A stretch of 41,182 nt of DNA, taken from NCBI GenBank assembly GCA_015523325.1, contig WAKO01000018.1, forward strand, positions 1 to 41,182, written 5' to 3'. The translations under genes were made by a program, and so were the position numbers. This DNA comes from Microcaldota archaeon. Its GTDB lineage: Archaea; Micrarchaeota; Micrarchaeia; Anstonellales; J096. Numbering within the stretch: the stretch's first letter is position 1; each line of letters starts with the position of its first letter. The notes beneath the pieces are model-generated. The model was given only the letters and a program-made list of their open reading frames with translations. It was not told the DNA's origin and did no database searches. Shown here in pieces: positions 1 through 9,621 of the stretch.

Positions 1-717
1 AGCGTATTCTTTTAACTCTTCTATACTTTCTATATTTTTAATAAACTCATTTAATTTATATTCATTTATTATCTCATCCTTTCCAAAATGAGATGTAAAA
101 GCAGCTAACAATTGGTTTGTTCTAAATAAAACTAAGAGGGAAGCAGAGGTGTTTGATTGAAAAATTTCCTCTATTATTTCTTCATTCTCTCTTATAGCTA
201 ATTCCCACTCATGTCTTAGTTCATTCATCCCTTTTATTATTTCTTCTTTCTGTTTCATAATATCTCTAGGAACTTCTCCTCTAATAATTGCATTAAGATC
301 TTCAATCCTTAATCCAAGCTTTTCTGCCATATAGAGTTGATAAACATATTCTCCTAATATTGCCATATTAATTGAGTTTATTACATTAGCAGCCAGGATT
401 CCTTGTTGGTCTAATTCTCCCTCAGCATATTTCTCCAAATATTCTCCAACTTTTTTATCTCTCATCAACCTTGAGAGCTCTCTTAGCTGTGTTCCAAGCC
501 TTACTAACTCTAGTTGAAGTTGTGCATAGCTATTATTTTGGGCTAATCTCTCTATATTTTCTGCAGTGTTTATAATAGCTCTGATTTGGGGGCTAGTGTA
601 TTGTTGAAAAATGTTCTTTATCCTACTTGTTACTTCTAGTATCCTTTCTCTATTATGTATTAGGACTTCTCCCCTTTGTTGATTTTGTAGTTGATTTGGT
701 TGCTCTCTTTGTATCAT
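1..717 (-). CDS. Uncharacterised helical protein, C-terminus truncated by window edge (MIQREQPNQLQNQQRGEVLIHNRERILEVTSRIKNIFQQYTSPQ...)
   Basis: Open reading frame read by hand on the minus strand from CAT at 715-717 to position 1 with no stop; absent from the ORF track because it is truncated. No family recognised. Confidence 0.75.
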   Translation of the reverse strand, partial: MIQREQPNQLQNQQRGEVLIHNRERILEVTSRIKNIFQQYTSPQIRAIINTAENIERLAQNNSYAQLQLELVRLGTQLRELSRLMRDKKVGEYLEKYAEGELDQQGILAANVINSINMAILGEYVYQLYMAEKLGLRIEDLNAIIRGEVPRDIMKQKEEIIKGMNELRHEWELAIRENEEIIEEIFQSNTSASLLVLFRTNQLLAAFTSHFGKDEIINEYKLNEFIKNIESIEELKEYA

Positions 718-748
718 GCTCTCCCTATTTTTTGTTTTTTGTCTTAAA

Positions 749-1168
749 TTACTCTGTTTGCTTTTGCTTTTCAGTGTTTTTTGGCAAAAACCCTATTATT
801 GGGGAAGGAAAGCCCATTATTGCAGAAAGTCCAGAAACTAAGTTATTTGTTAGGAAGTAGATTGTGTTTATCCACTCCACTCCTAGCTCATCCTCAACAC
901 TAGCCTCCTCTCTCCATTTTTTTAGGATTTCCTCTTTGTTGTTGTGATTTACTGTTAAATACCCTCTTAAATCAAGCCTACCTATTTTTCCATAGTTTAC
1001 TGTAACCACATACTCAATCTCCAAGTTCTCTCCAATCTCTTTTATATCACTTATTAGGATTCTTAGATTTACGTTATCTAAAGGAGCTTGCCTACTCAAT
1101 AAATTAAAGGAGTAATCCTTTATGTAGTGGTCAACCAACCTCCATCCCTTGTTTTGTGTTTCTTCCAT
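749..1168 (-). CDS. Small conserved-looking protein; weak SecB-chaperone-like character
   Basis: 139 aa ORF directly upstream of, and co-oriented with, the 1-717 CDS. Beta-rich pattern followed by a helical C-terminus ending in FPSPIIGFLP. Confidence 0.65.
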   Translation of the reverse strand: MEETQNKGWRLVDHYIKDYSFNLLSRQAPLDNVNLRILISDIKEIGENLEIEYVVTVNYGKIGRLDLRGYLTVNHNNKEEILKKWREEASVEDELGVEWINTIYFLTNNLVSGLSAIMGFPSPIIGFLPKNTEKQKQTE

Positions 1169-1436
1169 ATTATCCCCATTCTTTATACTCCTTTTATATT
1201 TAAAAACAATTCCTCATTTAGCTAATTTAGCTTCTTATCTCCTAACCATTATAGATTTTTTTGAGGCTCTTTTTTAGCTTTTTTCAATTTTTTGATTTGC
1301 CTTCTCAAAACCTTTAAAAAACATTCCTTTACTAATATTAAGAGTTTTAGCTCTTAGCTTAAAAAATAATGTGGATTTAGGTTGTTTTGACATAAGCTTT
1401 AGTTTTAGCTTTGTTGTTTTTATTTGGAGGGATATT

Positions 1437-1835
1437 ATGAAAATGATCATAGGAACAAAGTCTGGAAAAACCTATACTTTGGAGCTTGGAGAGGATAAGG
1501 CAGTGCTTTTAAATGGAAAAAGAATTGGAGAAGTAATTGCTGGGGATCCTTTTGGTTTAGCTGGTTATGAGTTAAAGCTTACTGGGGGAAGTGATGATAG
1601 TGGTTTTCCTATGAGGAGTTCTGTTCCTGGAAATAGAAAAGTTAGCATCCTTCTCTCTTCTCCTCCTGGATTTAGACCAAAAAGAAAAGGAGAGAGGAGA
1701 AGAAAAACTGTTAGGGGAAATACTTATGATTTAACTATCACAGAAGTTAATTGTGTTGTTGTCAAAGAAGGACAAAAGCCTTTGGAGGAGCTTTTAGGAA
1801 AAAAGGAGAGGAATGAGGAAAAGCAAGAAGGCTAA
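1437..1835 (+). CDS. rps6e: 30S ribosomal protein S6e
   Basis: MKMIIGTKSGKTYTLEL...GDPFGLAGYELKLTGGSDDSGFPMR is the S6e signature. Start moved to the internal ATG at 1437. Adjacent aIF2-gamma is a common archaeal arrangement. Confidence 0.93.
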   Translation: MKMIIGTKSGKTYTLELGEDKAVLLNGKRIGEVIAGDPFGLAGYELKLTGGSDDSGFPMRSSVPGNRKVSILLSSPPGFRPKRKGERRRKTVRGNTYDLTITEVNCVVVKEGQKPLEELLGKKERNEEKQEG

Positions 1836-1851
1836 GGAGTGAGAGCATTTT

Positions 1852-3054
1852 ATGAAAAGGAAGCAGGCTGAAGTTAATATAGGTCTTTTTGGCCATGTTG
1901 ATCATGGAAAAACAACTCTAGTTAAGCAAATAACAGGAAAATGGACTGATACTCATAGTGAAGAGCTTAAGAGAGGAATAAGCATTAGGATTGGTTATGC
2001 TGATGTTAGCGTTTATTTTTGTGAAGCTTGTGAGAGGTTTTTGACTGAAGAGAAATGCTCGTGTGGGGGGAAAGCTGTTTTTAGGAGAAGAATTTCCTTT
2101 GTTGATTCCCCTGGCCATGAATCATTAATGGCTAATGCTGTTGCAGCCTCCTCTATAATTGATGGAGCCCTCTTTTTAATAGCTGCAAATGAGCCTTTTC
2201 CTCAAGAGCAAACAAAAGAACACTTGGAGATTTTGAAGATAATAGGAGTAAAGAATTTGGTTATTGTTCAAACAAAGCTAGATTTAGTTTCTGAGGAGGA
2301 GGCAAGAGCTCAAAAAGAGGAGATTGAAGCTTATTTTAAGAAGAAGCTTGGATTCCTCCCTCCTATCATTCCAGTCTCCTCAACCTATAAATTAAATATT
2401 GATAAGATTTTGAAAGCCATTGAGCTTTACATTCCAACTCCGAAGAGAAATGAGAAGGAGTTTGTTGCTTTTGTGTTGAGGAGTTTTGATGTAAATAAGC
2501 CGGGAACAAAACCAAAGGATTTGAAAGGAGGGGTTATAGGAGTAACAATTAACTCTGGCAAGATTTCAATAGGAGAGAAAATAAGTATTTTACCTGGCTT
2601 TATTATGGAAAAATCAATTTTACCTTTAAAGACTGAGGTGGTTAGTTTAAGAGATGAGGAGTTAGAGTTAAAGCATGCTTCTCCAGGAGGGTTAATAGCT
2701 ATAGGAACAAAGCTAGATCCTTATTTAACTAAAAGTGATAGCCTAGCTGGAAATATAGTGGTAAAAGCTGGAGAGGAGGAGGGGGTTAAAGTTATTAAAG
2801 GAAAAGTTATGCTTTCCTATGAAGTAATAGATAGAGAGGATTTTGAGAATCCCTTGCCTAAAGAGGGAGAGCCGTTGCTTATTAATGTAAACACCTCCAC
2901 TACAGCTGGAGTTATTGTAAATTTAAAGAAAAAAATAGCCACAGTAGTTATTAGAAAACCAATCGCGGTTTTAGGAGAGGAGAGGTGGGCAATAAGTAGG
3001 AGGATAGGAAATAGGTGGAGACTCTCTCTGATAGCAAAGCCAATTGAGATTTGA
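1852..3054 (+). CDS. eif2g: Translation initiation factor aIF2 subunit gamma
   Basis: GHVDHGKTT G1 motif, CEACERF...CSCGGK zinc ribbon, DSPGHE G3 motif; length 400 aa. Confidence 0.95.
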   Translation: MKRKQAEVNIGLFGHVDHGKTTLVKQITGKWTDTHSEELKRGISIRIGYADVSVYFCEACERFLTEEKCSCGGKAVFRRRISFVDSPGHESLMANAVAASSIIDGALFLIAANEPFPQEQTKEHLEILKIIGVKNLVIVQTKLDLVSEEEARAQKEEIEAYFKKKLGFLPPIIPVSSTYKLNIDKILKAIELYIPTPKRNEKEFVAFVLRSFDVNKPGTKPKDLKGGVIGVTINSGKISIGEKISILPGFIMEKSILPLKTEVVSLRDEELELKHASPGGLIAIGTKLDPYLTKSDSLAGNIVVKAGEEEGVKVIKGKVMLSYEVIDREDFENPLPKEGEPLLINVNTSTTAGVIVNLKKKIATVVIRKPIAVLGEERWAISRRIGNRWRLSLIAKPIEI

Positions 3055-3186
3055 TTGCTTAGGTTTTTTGCTTTAATTTGGTTCTTTTAGTTTTTAGCTT
3101 AAACATTGTGTTTGTTTTTATAATTTTGTAATTTTAACAAAGAGATTTAAAAATACAATGCCTTCCAATATATATGGGGAATAAAC

Positions 3187-3549
3187 ATGAAGGGGATTAA
3201 ATTGGGCTTGAAGATGAGCTTAGTTGTATTAGTAATGTTGTCTCTTATTACTCTATCATTTAGCTCTTCTCATAGTTCTGATGTTACAAATAGGTTTAAA
3301 TCAGCTATGTGCAATCTCTACAACTTTTTAAGAGACATCCTTCCAGTTGCTTTAGTGTTAGTTATTATTCTAGCTGGAGTGGTTTTTGTTATTGGCCAAG
3401 CTTTAGGAGCTGAAACAAGGGCTAGAGCAAACGTTTGGGCAACGAACATGATAATAATGTCAGTAATAGCAGTAATAGTTGTTTATCTCTTCCCTTGGCT
3501 AATTGACCAATTAGTTCCTGAATTGGGAATAAATCAAGCTTGCTCTTAA
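3187..3549 (+). CDS. Small two-helix membrane protein, VirB2/TrbC-like pilin candidate (paralogue 1)
   Basis: N-terminal signal-like helix, then two hydrophobic helices joined by the charged loop GAETRARANVWAT. Shares motif and two-Cys layout with the next ORF. Confidence 0.6.
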   Translation: MKGIKLGLKMSLVVLVMLSLITLSFSSSHSSDVTNRFKSAMCNLYNFLRDILPVALVLVIILAGVVFVIGQALGAETRARANVWATNMIIMSVIAVIVVYLFPWLIDQLVPELGINQACS

Positions 3550-3576
3550 TTAGTTTTGTGTTTTTAAGGGGTTGCT

Positions 3577-4002
3577 ATGAGTAGGGAGTTCAAATCATTT
3601 AGGATTGGGTTTTTCTTTTTCCTTTCCTTTATTCTTTTGCTTTCTTTTTCCTCAATTTCCTTTTCCAACCAAGATGGACAGCAACCAGGACAAGGAACTT
3701 CTCAAACTCCTACTTTGGAATCAACCCTAAAGGATATATGTAATTCTCTTTATGATTATGTTGCTTTGTTGGCTTTAGGGATGATAAATTTGGCTGCTGT
3801 TGTTTATGTTGCTGGAAACTTTTTTGGAGCTGAAACAAGAGCTAGAGCTCATGTTTGGGCAACAAGTATGCTTACAGGAGCTATAATAGGATTTGTTTTA
3901 ATCTTAATTGTTCCAGCAATAATAGCTGTTTTGTTGGGAAAGGCTGGATTTGATGCCGCAACCTGTGAGTTCACTTCTCCCTCTTCCTCCTCTTCCCCCT
4001 AA
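3577..4002 (+). CDS. Small two-helix membrane protein, VirB2/TrbC-like pilin candidate (paralogue 2)
   Basis: Same architecture as 3187-3549, with loop GAETRARAHVWAT; 28 bp downstream of it on the same strand. Confidence 0.6.
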   Translation: MSREFKSFRIGFFFFLSFILLLSFSSISFSNQDGQQPGQGTSQTPTLESTLKDICNSLYDYVALLALGMINLAAVVYVAGNFFGAETRARAHVWATSMLTGAIIGFVLILIVPAIIAVLLGKAGFDAATCEFTSPSSSSSP

Positions 4003-4083
4003 AATTTTTTTAGTTAAAGTGTTTTAATTAAAGTGATCTAATTCTACTACTCTTTTTTAAAGCCCTCCTCTCTATTTAAGAAT

Positions 4084-5043
4084 ATGGAGAAGGATAACTA
4101 CTTCTTGCCATGGACTGAAAAATATAGGCCTTCAAAGCTTAAGGATGTTATTGGCCAAGACCACATAATAAAGGTTTTGTCATCTTTTGTTAAAGCAAAG
4201 AGCATGCCTCACTTACTCTTTTCCGGGCCACCTGGAGTGGGAAAAACAACCTGTGCCTTAGCTTTAGCAAAAGAGCTTTATGGAGAGGATTATAAGACTC
4301 ATTTTTTAGAGCTTAATGCAAGTGATGAGAGAGGGATTGATGTTATAAGGGGAAAGGTTAAGGATTTTGCAAGAGCTATTCCTCCAGAAGGAGTTGGATT
4401 TAAAATAATATTTTTGGATGAGGCTGATGCTTTAACTAGTGAAGCTCAACAAGCTTTAAGAAGAACAATGGAACTTTATTCAAGTGCTACTCGCTTTATT
4501 TTGAGCTGTAATTACTCAAGCAAAATAATTGAGCCCATTCAAAGCAGAACTGCGATGTTTAGGTTTATGCCATTAAAAAAGGAAGATGTTAAGAAATTAA
4601 TAGATGAGGTTTCAAAAAAAGAGGGAATAGAAGTAACAAAAGAGGGAATTGAGGCTCTCTACTACATTTCTGAAGGAGATATGAGGAAAGTTCTAAACAC
4701 ATTACAAGGAGCCTCCTTTATTTCTAAAAAAATAGATGAAGAGGTTGTATTTAAGGTTTCTTCAAGAGCTAAACCAAAAGAGGTTAGGAAGATGGTTGTT
4801 TTAGCTTTGGAAGGTAAATTTAAGGAAGCAAGAGCCCTTATGGAAAAGCTTTTGATAAATTATGGACTTAGTGGAGAAGACTTAATACTACAAATATTTA
4901 AGGAATTACAAAGCCTTGATATTGATGAGAAGAGAAAGATAAAGTTAATTGATAAGGTTGGTGAGTATAATTTTAGGCTTGTGGAAGGAGCTAATGAAAA
5001 AATACAGCTAGAGGCTTTGCTTGCTCAATTTATGTTGGAGTAG
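4084..5043 (+). CDS. rfcS: Replication factor C small subunit
   Basis: PWTEKYRPSKLKDVIGQDHI, GPPGVGKTT, LDEADALT, SRTAMFRF arginine-finger region; 319 aa. Confidence 0.95.
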   Translation: MEKDNYFLPWTEKYRPSKLKDVIGQDHIIKVLSSFVKAKSMPHLLFSGPPGVGKTTCALALAKELYGEDYKTHFLELNASDERGIDVIRGKVKDFARAIPPEGVGFKIIFLDEADALTSEAQQALRRTMELYSSATRFILSCNYSSKIIEPIQSRTAMFRFMPLKKEDVKKLIDEVSKKEGIEVTKEGIEALYYISEGDMRKVLNTLQGASFISKKIDEEVVFKVSSRAKPKEVRKMVVLALEGKFKEARALMEKLLINYGLSGEDLILQIFKELQSLDIDEKRKIKLIDKVGEYNFRLVEGANEKIQLEALLAQFMLE

Positions 5044-5049
5044 GAGAGG

Positions 5050-5784
5050 ATGAAGAGCCATTTAGGAAGAGCAAAGCTATTGCTAAAAAGATTTAAAGAA
5101 ACCTCCTCCCTAAACTTTAGCTTTTCCTCTTTTAAGGAGAGATTTGAAGAAGATGGGGAGAAAGCTTTGCTTTGTGATGCTATAAGGAAGGGAGAGATAA
5201 AAAAAGTTAAAAAAATGCTGAAGAAAATATCTCCAAATTTTTTTGAAAGAGAGGAGACACCTCTAACCCTCTCCTTATCCATAGGAGAGGAAAAGATTTC
5301 TTTGTTGTTATTAAGGAAAGGAGCAAACCCTTGCCTTCCAAACCAGAGGGGAGAGTTTCCCATCCATAAAGCTTCTCTCCTCAGCTTTAGGGTTTTTAGA
5401 GAAGTAGTGGGGAGGATGGAAGAGAAGGGAGTAAAGATTTCTGTTAAGGATAGAAAGGGAAGAACAGCATTGCATTTTTCTGTTTTAAACGAAGATGAAG
5501 GAGAGGCATTGAAAATCTCTAAGTTTCTGATTGAAAACTCCTTATCTCCTCTTGAAAAATCCAATATGGGAATTACTCCTTTTGGTCTTTGTATTTTAGC
5601 TGGGCATAAAAATTTATTGAGGTATTTGCTTGAGGAAATTAGTTTTAACAAAGAGTGGAGGGAAGGAATTTTTGAAGAAGTTGAGAGTGCAACTAAATTC
5701 CTATCTTTATTAAACAAAAAAGACCAAAATGAAATAAAGGAAATTTTGAATAGCTTTCAGGTTTTTACCCCTGATTTTGTTTAA
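5050..5784 (+). CDS. Ankyrin repeat protein
   Basis: Repeats such as EETPLTLSLSIGEEKISLLLLRKGANPCLPNQRGEFPIHKASL and KGRTALHFSVLNED...SKFLIENSLSPLEKSNMGITPFGLCILAGHKNLLRYLLE. Confidence 0.8.
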   Translation: MKSHLGRAKLLLKRFKETSSLNFSFSSFKERFEEDGEKALLCDAIRKGEIKKVKKMLKKISPNFFEREETPLTLSLSIGEEKISLLLLRKGANPCLPNQRGEFPIHKASLLSFRVFREVVGRMEEKGVKISVKDRKGRTALHFSVLNEDEGEALKISKFLIENSLSPLEKSNMGITPFGLCILAGHKNLLRYLLEEISFNKEWREGIFEEVESATKFLSLLNKKDQNEIKEILNSFQVFTPDFV

Positions 5785-6531
5785 TCACTCTTCCATTTTT
5801 TTAATTACTTTCTTTAGCTCTTCATATTCATTCACAATCAAAGCCCTAACCTCCCTAACCTTTTTGTTTGGTTTTGTAAACTTAGTGAAGAGAATTGTTT
5901 TTGCTCCTAATTCCTTCCCAAACTTTATGTCAGTCTCATAATTATCTCCAACCACAATGTAATCCTCATAGTTAAAGCTTTTGAACAACTCCACTAAGAA
6001 CTTTGATGGTTTTCCTAAAATAAAAGGAGATTTTTGTGTTACAAATGAAAGAGCCCCAACCACCCATCCTGCTCCCGGAGCCATCCCATCCTTTGTTGGA
6101 AAAAACCTATCTGTGTTTGTTGCAACAAACTCTGCTCCTTTAATTATTGATAGTGAAGCCTTTCTTATCTTCTCATAGCTAACCTCTCTTGTAAAAGAGG
6201 CAATAACAAATTCTCCTCCTTCTTTTATTTCAAGCCCTTTCTCCAACAACTTTTTCTCTATTTTTTTACTACATATTGGATAGAAGGTTTTATAGCCTCT
6301 TTTCTCTACAAACCTCTCCACAAGCTCACAAGGAGTTATTATTTTTCTCCTCTCTATAGCTCCTCCAAGCATTTCAAAAGCATCCTTATCACATTGGTTT
6401 GAGTTGTTTGTGACATAAAACACATCCCACTCCTTCCTTAGCTCTTTTACTAGTTCTATTGCTTCTTTAACAACTTCTCCTTGAATATGCAAAACCCCAT
6501 CTCCATCAAATATTATTGCTTTCCTCCTCAT
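5785..6531 (-). CDS. HAD-superfamily phosphatase, NagD/phosphoglycolate phosphatase-like
   Basis: FDGDGVLHIQG motif I, VTNNSNQ motif II, GKPSKFLVELF and VGDNYETDIKFGKELGAKTILF motif IV. Start moved to MRRKAIIFDGDG. Confidence 0.88.
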   Translation of the reverse strand: MRRKAIIFDGDGVLHIQGEVVKEAIELVKELRKEWDVFYVTNNSNQCDKDAFEMLGGAIERRKIITPCELVERFVEKRGYKTFYPICSKKIEKKLLEKGLEIKEGGEFVIASFTREVSYEKIRKASLSIIKGAEFVATNTDRFFPTKDGMAPGAGWVVGALSFVTQKSPFILGKPSKFLVELFKSFNYEDYIVVGDNYETDIKFGKELGAKTILFTKFTKPNKKVREVRALIVNEYEELKKVIKKMEE

Positions 6532-6601
6532 ACTCGCCTCCCTGAACGTTAAATAAAAATCAGTATTTTTTAAAAATTTTTCTGAGGGAGATTTAAATTT
6601 T

Positions 6602-7315
6602 ATGAATAAGTTAAAGAGGAAAAGTCTCCAAGATTTTATAGATAGCTTCTCCAAAACAGCTAGGGTTAAAGCCCCTATGTTTATTAAAAAACCCCTTCTT
6701 TATTTGAAATTAAGATCCTTAAAAAAAGAATTAAACAGAAGGGTTAGGAGAAAAGAGCTTGCCCCTTTAATAATTGATCACATTCTATATCAATCTCTTA
6801 TAAATACAAAGGATCTATATCATTATAAAAAACTCTCAAAAAAAGAATCTCCTTCTCTTTACTTTCACCTAACCTTCATTTATTTGGAGAATTTTCTGAG
6901 AAATCCTTCTAATAGAAGGCTTTACAATTATCTTTTTGAAATGCTTGAGTTTTTCTCAAACAATTACGTTGTTTGTGCTTCTTTGAAAAGATATAGAGAG
7001 TTATTTGAGATTAGCTATGGAGTTTCCATCTATAAATTAAATAGGGAAAAAGTTGGAATTAAAAAAGTCCTTCCTGAAATAGGGTTTGGTTACTTTGCCT
7101 CTTTTTACTTAAAAACTTTGGAGTTAGCTGGAAAAGGAGGTTTTGTTAATGAGTTTGGAGCAGCTAGTTTGTTTTTGGCTTCCTCACTAATGCTTTTACA
7201 TAGGTTTTATTCTATTCTAAAGAATGAAGAAGCGTTGAGTAATTTATCCTTTTATATTAACAAATCCTTTAAGATGTTTGCTGATTGTGGATCAAAAAAG
7301 ATAGGTTTGAATTAA
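6602..7315 (+). CDS. Uncharacterised helical protein
   Basis: 237 aa ORF with its own start about 70 bp from the divergent HAD gene; no recognised motif. Confidence 0.65.
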   Translation: MNKLKRKSLQDFIDSFSKTARVKAPMFIKKPLLYLKLRSLKKELNRRVRRKELAPLIIDHILYQSLINTKDLYHYKKLSKKESPSLYFHLTFIYLENFLRNPSNRRLYNYLFEMLEFFSNNYVVCASLKRYRELFEISYGVSIYKLNREKVGIKKVLPEIGFGYFASFYLKTLELAGKGGFVNEFGAASLFLASSLMLLHRFYSILKNEEALSNLSFYINKSFKMFADCGSKKIGLN

Positions 7316-8244
7316 CCCATTTCAAGCTTTTTAATTAGCTTTCTTATTGTTCTTTTGGAGGGAAGTGCTTGAGCCCCTAAAAGTTGAACTTTTATTGAGG
7401 CTAATTTAAGAGCAAAGGATAGTGCTTTTCTTTCATCTTTATGCATTACATACTCCCCTAAAAACCCACTGTCAAAAGCATCTCCAGCCCCTATTGTATC
7501 TACCACCTTTACTTTTAGGGGCTTTTTTACTATTTCTCTTTCCCCAACAACAACTGCTTCTTTTGCCCCTCCTTTAACAACTACAATAGTGTTGAATTCT
7601 TTCCTAATTTTCTTTGCAGCTTCTAAAACCTCTTTGGTTTTTTCAATATCTAACTCCTCTCCAAAGCTTTTCATTAGCTCTGCTAATTCTTTTCTGTTAA
7701 GGAAGAGTATGTTTGCTCTTTTTAAAATTGGGAATATTCTTTTTCCTAGCTTTATTTTAGCCCTTCCCAAATCACAACTTATGCTCAATCCCAAAGCTTT
7801 GGCTTTTTTTGAATAGCTTAGCATTACTTTTAAAGATGTTCCTGTTATGTGCAAATGCTCCCCAAAATCCCTCTCTTTTGGAGAAAAATAGTTGTCAGCA
7901 ACTCCTAAGCTTTCCAAAATCTTAACATTCCCTTTTTTATCAACCAACACTATCGCCCTTCCTGAATAACCATCAAATTTTCTTGCATAAAATGTTACTC
8001 TTGCTTTTTTTAGAGAGTTTAGAATAAATTCTCCAACGCTATCTCTCCCTATTGCTGCACTTAATTTAACTCTAAACCCTAGCTTAGCCAAATTATAGGA
8101 GAGATTTGCTGCAGAACCACCAGGAGAATTTACTATGGGCCTCTCTAATATCTCCATTCCATCCTCTTTTGGAAATTTCTCCAAATATGCTCTTGTATCC
8201 ATTATAGCGTGCCCTACAACAGAGAAAATTGGCTTTTTCCTCAT
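7312..8244 (-). CDS. PfkB/ribokinase-family carbohydrate or nucleoside kinase
   Basis: NSPGGSAANLSYNLAKLG and the C-terminal VVDTIGAGDAFDSGFLGEY signatures. Confidence 0.92.
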   Translation of the reverse strand: MRKKPIFSVVGHAIMDTRAYLEKFPKEDGMEILERPIVNSPGGSAANLSYNLAKLGFRVKLSAAIGRDSVGEFILNSLKKARVTFYARKFDGYSGRAIVLVDKKGNVKILESLGVADNYFSPKERDFGEHLHITGTSLKVMLSYSKKAKALGLSISCDLGRAKIKLGKRIFPILKRANILFLNRKELAELMKSFGEELDIEKTKEVLEAAKKIRKEFNTIVVVKGGAKEAVVVGEREIVKKPLKVKVVDTIGAGDAFDSGFLGEYVMHKDERKALSFALKLASIKVQLLGAQALPSKRTIRKLIKKLEMG

Positions 8245-8330
8245 AATTAGCTAATCCTCTTTACACTTAAAAACATGTCTATGTTAATTGCTTAGAGCCC
8301 ATTTTTTAAACTCTTTAAGCTAAAAAGATA

Positions 8331-9011
8331 TTGATGAACTTGGAAATTGAGAGCATAATAAAAAAACACAGTTGGAAGAGCATTCTTTTGAGCTTAATTT
8401 ATGAGGGAAAGCTAAACCCTTGGGATGTGGATTTGGATGTGGTTGTGGAGGAGTTTTTAAAGAAGATAAGGGCTATGAAAGAACTTGACTTGCATATTCC
8501 AGGAAATATTATTTTAGCAGCTTCAATACTCTTAAAATACAAGAGCCTTTCCTTAATAATTGAGGAAAATGGAGAGGAAACCCCTCAAGAGATAGAGGTT
8601 GAGATCTCTCCTTTAATATTTTCTGGTAGGATAAAGCCAGCTAGACCAATAACAATAAATGAACTTATGAGCGCTTTGGAAAAGAGCATAGAGGAGCAAT
8701 CCTTTACTCCAAAGAAAAGAAAACCCTCTCCAAGACTAGTTCCACAGATTAATGTTGAGATAAATGAAATAGATATAGAGAGAAAAATCAATGAGCTTTC
8801 AAAGCTTTTAGTTGAGCAGATGGATGAGTATGGAATAGTTAAGCTAAGTGATTTACTTGCTAATGATTTGAATGAGAATGTAGTTAGGTTTCTAGCTTTA
8901 TTGCATATGGAGGGAGAAGGGCTTTGCATTTTAAAGCAGGAGATTGCTTTTGGAGAGGTTTTAATACAACTAAACAAAGAGAAATTTATTGAAAAAGCTC
9001 CAAATAATTAA
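8331..9011 (+). CDS. scpA: Segregation and condensation protein A
   Basis: NPWDVDLDVVVEEFL...LHIPGNIILAASILLKYKSLSL is the ScpA pattern; C-terminal winged-helix-like region. Confidence 0.88.
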   Translation: MMNLEIESIIKKHSWKSILLSLIYEGKLNPWDVDLDVVVEEFLKKIRAMKELDLHIPGNIILAASILLKYKSLSLIIEENGEETPQEIEVEISPLIFSGRIKPARPITINELMSALEKSIEEQSFTPKKRKPSPRLVPQINVEINEIDIERKINELSKLLVEQMDEYGIVKLSDLLANDLNENVVRFLALLHMEGEGLCILKQEIAFGEVLIQLNKEKFIEKAPNN

Positions 9012-9019
9012 GGGAGATT

Positions 9020-9496
9020 ATGGAGTTGTCAAAAGAAAAGATAATTAAAGTTGCTAATAGGATAGAAGCCCTCCTTTTCTTAACTTCTAGGGAATTTACT
9101 CCAAAGGCGTTGGCAAAGCTCCTTAAAGAGAGTGAAGCTTTGATTAACTTATCTTTGGCTGAGTTGAGAAAGAGGCATGAGGGAGAGAAGAGCTCTTTGG
9201 TTTTGAGGAAGATTGGAAAGAGCTTTTCTTTAACTGTAAAACCTTCTTATGCAGAGGAGTTTAAGGAAATTGTGAAGAGAGCAGAGCTCTCTAATTCAGA
9301 GTTAAGAGTTTTGGCAGCACTAAAAGCAAAACCCTCTCTCCTAAAATCCCAATTGGCAAGAGCTTTAGGGAGTTGGGTTTATGAAGCAATAAAATCTCTA
9401 AAAGAAAAAGGATTTGTAAAGGAACAAAAAGTTGGAAAAACCTCAAGGCTTTTGTTAACTGAGAAGTTTAGGGATTATTTTAAGGAAGCTGCTTAG
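9020..9496 (+). CDS. scpB: Segregation and condensation protein B
   Basis: IEALLFLTSREFTPKALAKLL...LAALKAKPSLLKSQLARALGSWVYEAIKSLKEKGFV; directly follows scpA. Confidence 0.85.
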   Translation: MELSKEKIIKVANRIEALLFLTSREFTPKALAKLLKESEALINLSLAELRKRHEGEKSSLVLRKIGKSFSLTVKPSYAEEFKEIVKRAELSNSELRVLAALKAKPSLLKSQLARALGSWVYEAIKSLKEKGFVKEQKVGKTSRLLLTEKFRDYFKEAA

Positions 9497-9621
9497 TTAT
9501 AGGGGCTTCAACATTTAAAAGTTCTTTATTTTAAATAAATTCATTTGCTAATTAATTAAGGAAAAATTAAAATTAAAGCAGATATTAAAGGAAGAGGAAT
9601 TAAAGCAAAGGAGGGAAAATT

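Noticed and set aside
627-860. 77-aa plus-strand hydrophobic ORF
   Set aside because: Antisense to two minus-strand ORFs with better coding character; Phe/Val/Leu-rich shadow.
1337-1358. TTAAGAG-ttttag-CTCTTAG inverted repeat before S6e
   Set aside because: Short AT-rich 6-7 bp stem in AT-rich DNA; could be chance, so not called as a regulatory element.
5025-5717. 230-aa minus-strand ORF antisense to the ankyrin gene
   Set aside because: Plus-strand frame has clear ankyrin repeats; the antisense is Ser/Phe/Leu-rich, typical of a shadow ORF opposite purine-rich coding DNA.
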